NCBI GenBank assembly: GCA_964601275.1
Contig: CAZRMV010000003.1
Span: 124,001-188,000, forward strand
Length of the DNA stretch: 64,000 nt
From: JAOZPE01 sp964601275
GTDB lineage: Bacteria; Krumholzibacteriota; Krumholzibacteriia; JAJRXK01
Direction of reading: 5' to 3'
The position numbers were made by a program, and so were the translations under genes. Shown one piece after another: positions 61,849-64,000 of the stretch. The stretch's first letter is position 1. The number at the start of each line of letters is the position of its first letter. The notes beneath the pieces are model-generated. The model did no database searches. It saw only the letters and a program-made list of their open reading frames with translations, and was not told the DNA's origin.

Positions 61849-62630
61849 TGGGGACGGCGTCGCACCGACAGGTCCTCCGCTCCACGCTCCTGGTCGTCCT
61901 TCTGCTCGCCGTGTCGCCGGCGTGGTCCCAGGAGCTGGAAGGCGCTCGCGCGGTGGAGAGCCTGCCCGCTTCCTCGTGGTTGCGGAGGCCCCCCTATCGT
62001 CTGCGGATGGGGGTGGGCGAGCCGGTGCGACTGGACGGCGCCGGGTTCAGCTGGATCGAGGGAAGGGTTTTGCTGGGAGCAGAATCCTCGGTGGAGGCGG
62101 GCCTGTCCGCACTCGGTGCCGGGGGCTTCAGCGCTCGCGGGGCGCGGGTTGGATTGCGGATCGGCCTTGCCGGTCTTGCGCTGAGCGGGTCGGTGCTCCG
62201 GGTCGAGAAGTCCGTTGCCGGCGTGGCGCGCACGAGCGGAACCCGCACGGAGTTCTCCTTGGGATTGGTCGCCGGTCCGGTGCGCGGCGGCATGCGGCTC
62301 ACCACCCCGTGGCCGTCCCGTGCGATGGTGATGACCCCGGGACGCTTCACCCTGGCCGCCCAGGCGGAGGGCGCAGGGTGGGCGGTGGGATTGGAACGGC
62401 GGGACTCTGCCTGGCAGGATGCGGGACATTGGCGGGGAGGGGTGTGGTGGGTTCTCGCTCCCTCGCTCGCCCTGGCCCTGCGGGGTGGGATGGATGGGGG
62501 CTTCCTGGTGCTCAGCGCGCGACGGGGTGCGATGGTGCTGACGGTCTCGTTCCCGGTGGCATCGCCGATTCCCCTCGGTCCTTTCCTCGCCCTTCACTGG
62601 CAGTCTCCCGAGGGGAAGCTGGCTCCGTGA
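61848..62630 (+). CDS. Small outer-membrane barrel-like protein, unknown
   Basis: A 260-aa exported protein with signal peptide about 1-27 (LLAVSPAWSQE). The body alternates polar and hydrophobic residues, rich in Gly and Ala, with aromatic residues at strand ends (SWIEGRVLLGAESSVEAGLS, then FSLGLVAGPVRGGMRLTTPW), as in small beta-barrels. No family is recognised. The ATG at 61848 overlaps the previous stop; the longer frame begins inside the LTD gene. The stop overlaps the GTG of the next gene. Confidence 0.7.
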   Translation: MGTASHRQVLRSTLLVVLLLAVSPAWSQELEGARAVESLPASSWLRRPPYRLRMGVGEPVRLDGAGFSWIEGRVLLGAESSVEAGLSALGAGGFSARGARVGLRIGLAGLALSGSVLRVEKSVAGVARTSGTRTEFSLGLVAGPVRGGMRLTTPWPSRAMVMTPGRFTLAAQAEGAGWAVGLERRDSAWQDAGHWRGGVWWVLAPSLALALRGGMDGGFLVLSARRGAMVLTVSFPVASPIPLGPFLALHWQSPEGKLAP

Positions 62631-64000
62631 TCCCCGGGGGTCGGCTCTGCCGGTGGGCGCAAACTGTCTTCACCTGTGCGCTCGGGTGGTTCCTTCTTGC
62701 ACCCCCGGCGCGGGCGCAGGTTCTCGACGACCCGGCGGCCCAGCTTGCGGCTTGGCGTCGCGAGCCCCTCGATCTACGCCGGGTGGACGCCGCCGAGCTG
62801 GCCTTGTTGCCGTGGCTCGACGCGGGTCTGGCCCGGGCCATCGTCGGACTCCGGGAGGCGGGAGGTCTGCACCGGCTCGACGATCTCCTGCTCGTCCCGG
62901 GACTCGACCGTGATCGGCTGCGGGCGATCACGCCTTTTGTCCGCCTGGATTCCTCGACGTGGGGGTTGGGTGGGTTTGTCGAGCACTTCAGTCGGTGGAG
63001 CCGGGATGGCTTCTCCCGGCACACCACCCGGTTTCGAGTGCACCGGGGGGCTTTCGGCCTGGCGGGCCAGGCGCCCCGCCCGACCGATCCGACGCCGTGC
63101 CTGGCCGGATGGTGGCGGGGTCGAGAGCTCGTTCTCTTCGTCGGTGATCTGCGGCCACGCCTGGGCTGGCCCCTGTTGCTGGCCGACCCGGCGATCCGCT
63201 CGCGCACCGCGGCGCCTTCCCTGGGCCGGCAGATGACGCTGCGCGGGAGCATCTCCTCCCGTGCGGGAAGCTGGCGGGGGGTGGGGGGCAGCGCCTCGCT
63301 GGCGGGCTTCCGTCTTCTCGCCGCGGCCGGCCGGGTGGACGGTCGGTCCCGCCCCCATTCCTTGATTGCGGTCGAGAGCAGCCATGGCCCCCTGAGGGTG
63401 GGGGCGGCGGTGCTCGACGGCGCGGCGGCTTCGGTCTGGTTGGCAGTGGAGCGTTCCGCGTTGCATGCCCGGATCGAAGGTGGCCGCGAGTTCTCCGGAG
63501 GACAAGGCAGCCGATGGTGTGCCGCCCTGCGGGCCACCGAAGGTGGAAGGTCCTTCGGTCTGGCCCTGACCCTGGCCACTCCCGGCGTCGGGCAGGATCC
63601 CATCACCGGACAACCGCTCGATCGGATCCACCGTGTCCTCCAGGCCGATCTGCGCGTGCACCCCGGGCGCTGGACGCTGACCGCGCTGGCGCGGGCACGG
63701 CGTCGAGGGGTGACCGGCGCGGTGGTGGACGACCTGCGCTGGCAGCTCGAGGGGGCTGGACCGCTGCCCCGCGCCCGCTTGAGGGTGCAGTGGCGCCAGG
63801 ACGAAGCGCCGGCCCGAGGCGCGACCCGGGTGTGGAACCTGTGGCTGCAGGAGCGCCGCGACGGACACCCGGTGGCGCGCAGCCTGCGGCTGCGCCAGGA
63901 GCGCGGGGCATCGACCCGCTCGTTGCTGGTGGCCTTGGCCCTGGAGGGAGGAGATCTCTGGTCGTGGAAGATCCAGCTTGCCGGGTCACGGGGCGACCGC
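62627..64000 (+). CDS. Secreted HhH-containing protein with barrel-like body, 3' end outside window
   Basis: The frame from GTG 62627 is open to the last base, giving 458 codons. GAGGGGAAG precedes it at a proper distance, and the stop of the previous gene overlaps (GTGA). Signal peptide about 1-31 (LLAPPARAQ). Residues about 45-105 form a ComEA-type double helix-hairpin-helix: LRRVDAAELALLPWLDAGLA and LHRLDDLLLVPGLDRDRL. The remainder has long alternating beta strands, Arg-rich in the loops (SIAVESS-type strands, VWNLWLQERRDGHPV), as in outer-membrane barrels. This combination is found in FCB bacteria. It may bind DNA at the surface or just use HhH as a plug-like motif; unknown. Confidence 0.75.
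   Translation, partial: MIPGGRLCRWAQTVFTCALGWFLLAPPARAQVLDDPAAQLAAWRREPLDLRRVDAAELALLPWLDAGLARAIVGLREAGGLHRLDDLLLVPGLDRDRLRAITPFVRLDSSTWGLGGFVEHFSRWSRDGFSRHTTRFRVHRGAFGLAGQAPRPTDPTPCLAGWWRGRELVLFVGDLRPRLGWPLLLADPAIRSRTAAPSLGRQMTLRGSISSRAGSWRGVGGSASLAGFRLLAAAGRVDGRSRPHSLIAVESSHGPLRVGAAVLDGAAASVWLAVERSALHARIEGGREFSGGQGSRWCAALRATEGGRSFGLALTLATPGVGQDPITGQPLDRIHRVLQADLRVHPGRWTLTALARARRRGVTGAVVDDLRWQLEGAGPLPRARLRVQWRQDEAPARGATRVWNLWLQERRDGHPVARSLRLRQERGASTRSLLVALALEGGDLWSWKIQLAGSRGDR

Overview
The window is about 64 kb of GC-rich DNA, and every gene except lpxH lies on the + strand. It reads as a Gram-negative bacterium of the FCB type, closest in flavour to candidate phyla such as Eisenbacteria or Krumholzibacteriota; this placement is inference from gene content. 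The pointers are an LpxH-type lipid A enzyme, many signal peptides and lipoboxes, PorV/PorQ-like outer-membrane proteins, several secreted proteins ending in type IX/FlgD-like C-terminal domains, and a short primary sigma factor (288 aa, no region 1.1) like that of Bacteroidetes. No tRNA, rRNA, CRISPR array or insertion sequence was seen.

Layout. 1-5 kb: the 3' end of a sigma-54 activator gene, then a 976-base gap with two sigma-54-like promoters, then a lipoprotein and a DUF4384 protein. 5-10.5 kb: an M6-family protease homologue that has lost its zinc motif, a PorV-like barrel, and convergent lpxH. 10.5-16.4 kb: a coiled-coil protein, an HtrA protease, the primary sigma factor, an M23 peptidase and an AMIN/LysM amidase. 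16.4-32.8 kb: a dense housekeeping stretch with many 4-base overlaps (YbbR protein, PhnD-like protein, VanZ, aspS, two small lipoproteins, phoH, PgpH-type HD protein, ybeY, CorC/CNNM protein, DUF502, mgtE, recO, glyQ, glyS). 33-40 kb: two related large lipoproteins and a BNR-repeat secreted protein in one operon. 40-43.6 kb: ppdK and a DUF4388 protein. 43.7-57.7 kb: a 2,974-aa Ig-repeat surface protein, a PorV-barrel/TPR fusion, one polypeptide carrying an anti-sigma kinase, membrane sensor, PP2C phosphatase and HTH domain, and a STAS antagonist. 57.9-64 kb: a VWA-like membrane protein, a lamin-tail-domain protein, a small barrel-like protein and an HhH-bearing secreted protein cut by the window end.

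Two themes stand out. First, sigma-54-like promoters (GG and GC elements 12 bases apart, near-consensus flanks) lie before the 1.9-4.7 kb pair, the M23 gene and the giant surface-protein operon. Second, 43.7-57.7 kb looks like a self-contained module linking surface export to partner-switching signalling; its sensor protein joins activities that are usually on separate proteins and adds a transposase-type helix-turn-helix tail.

Limits: functions come from motif recognition by eye. Start codons were chosen from Shine-Dalgarno sequences, overlaps and signal peptides. Promoters, operators and terminators are predictions.
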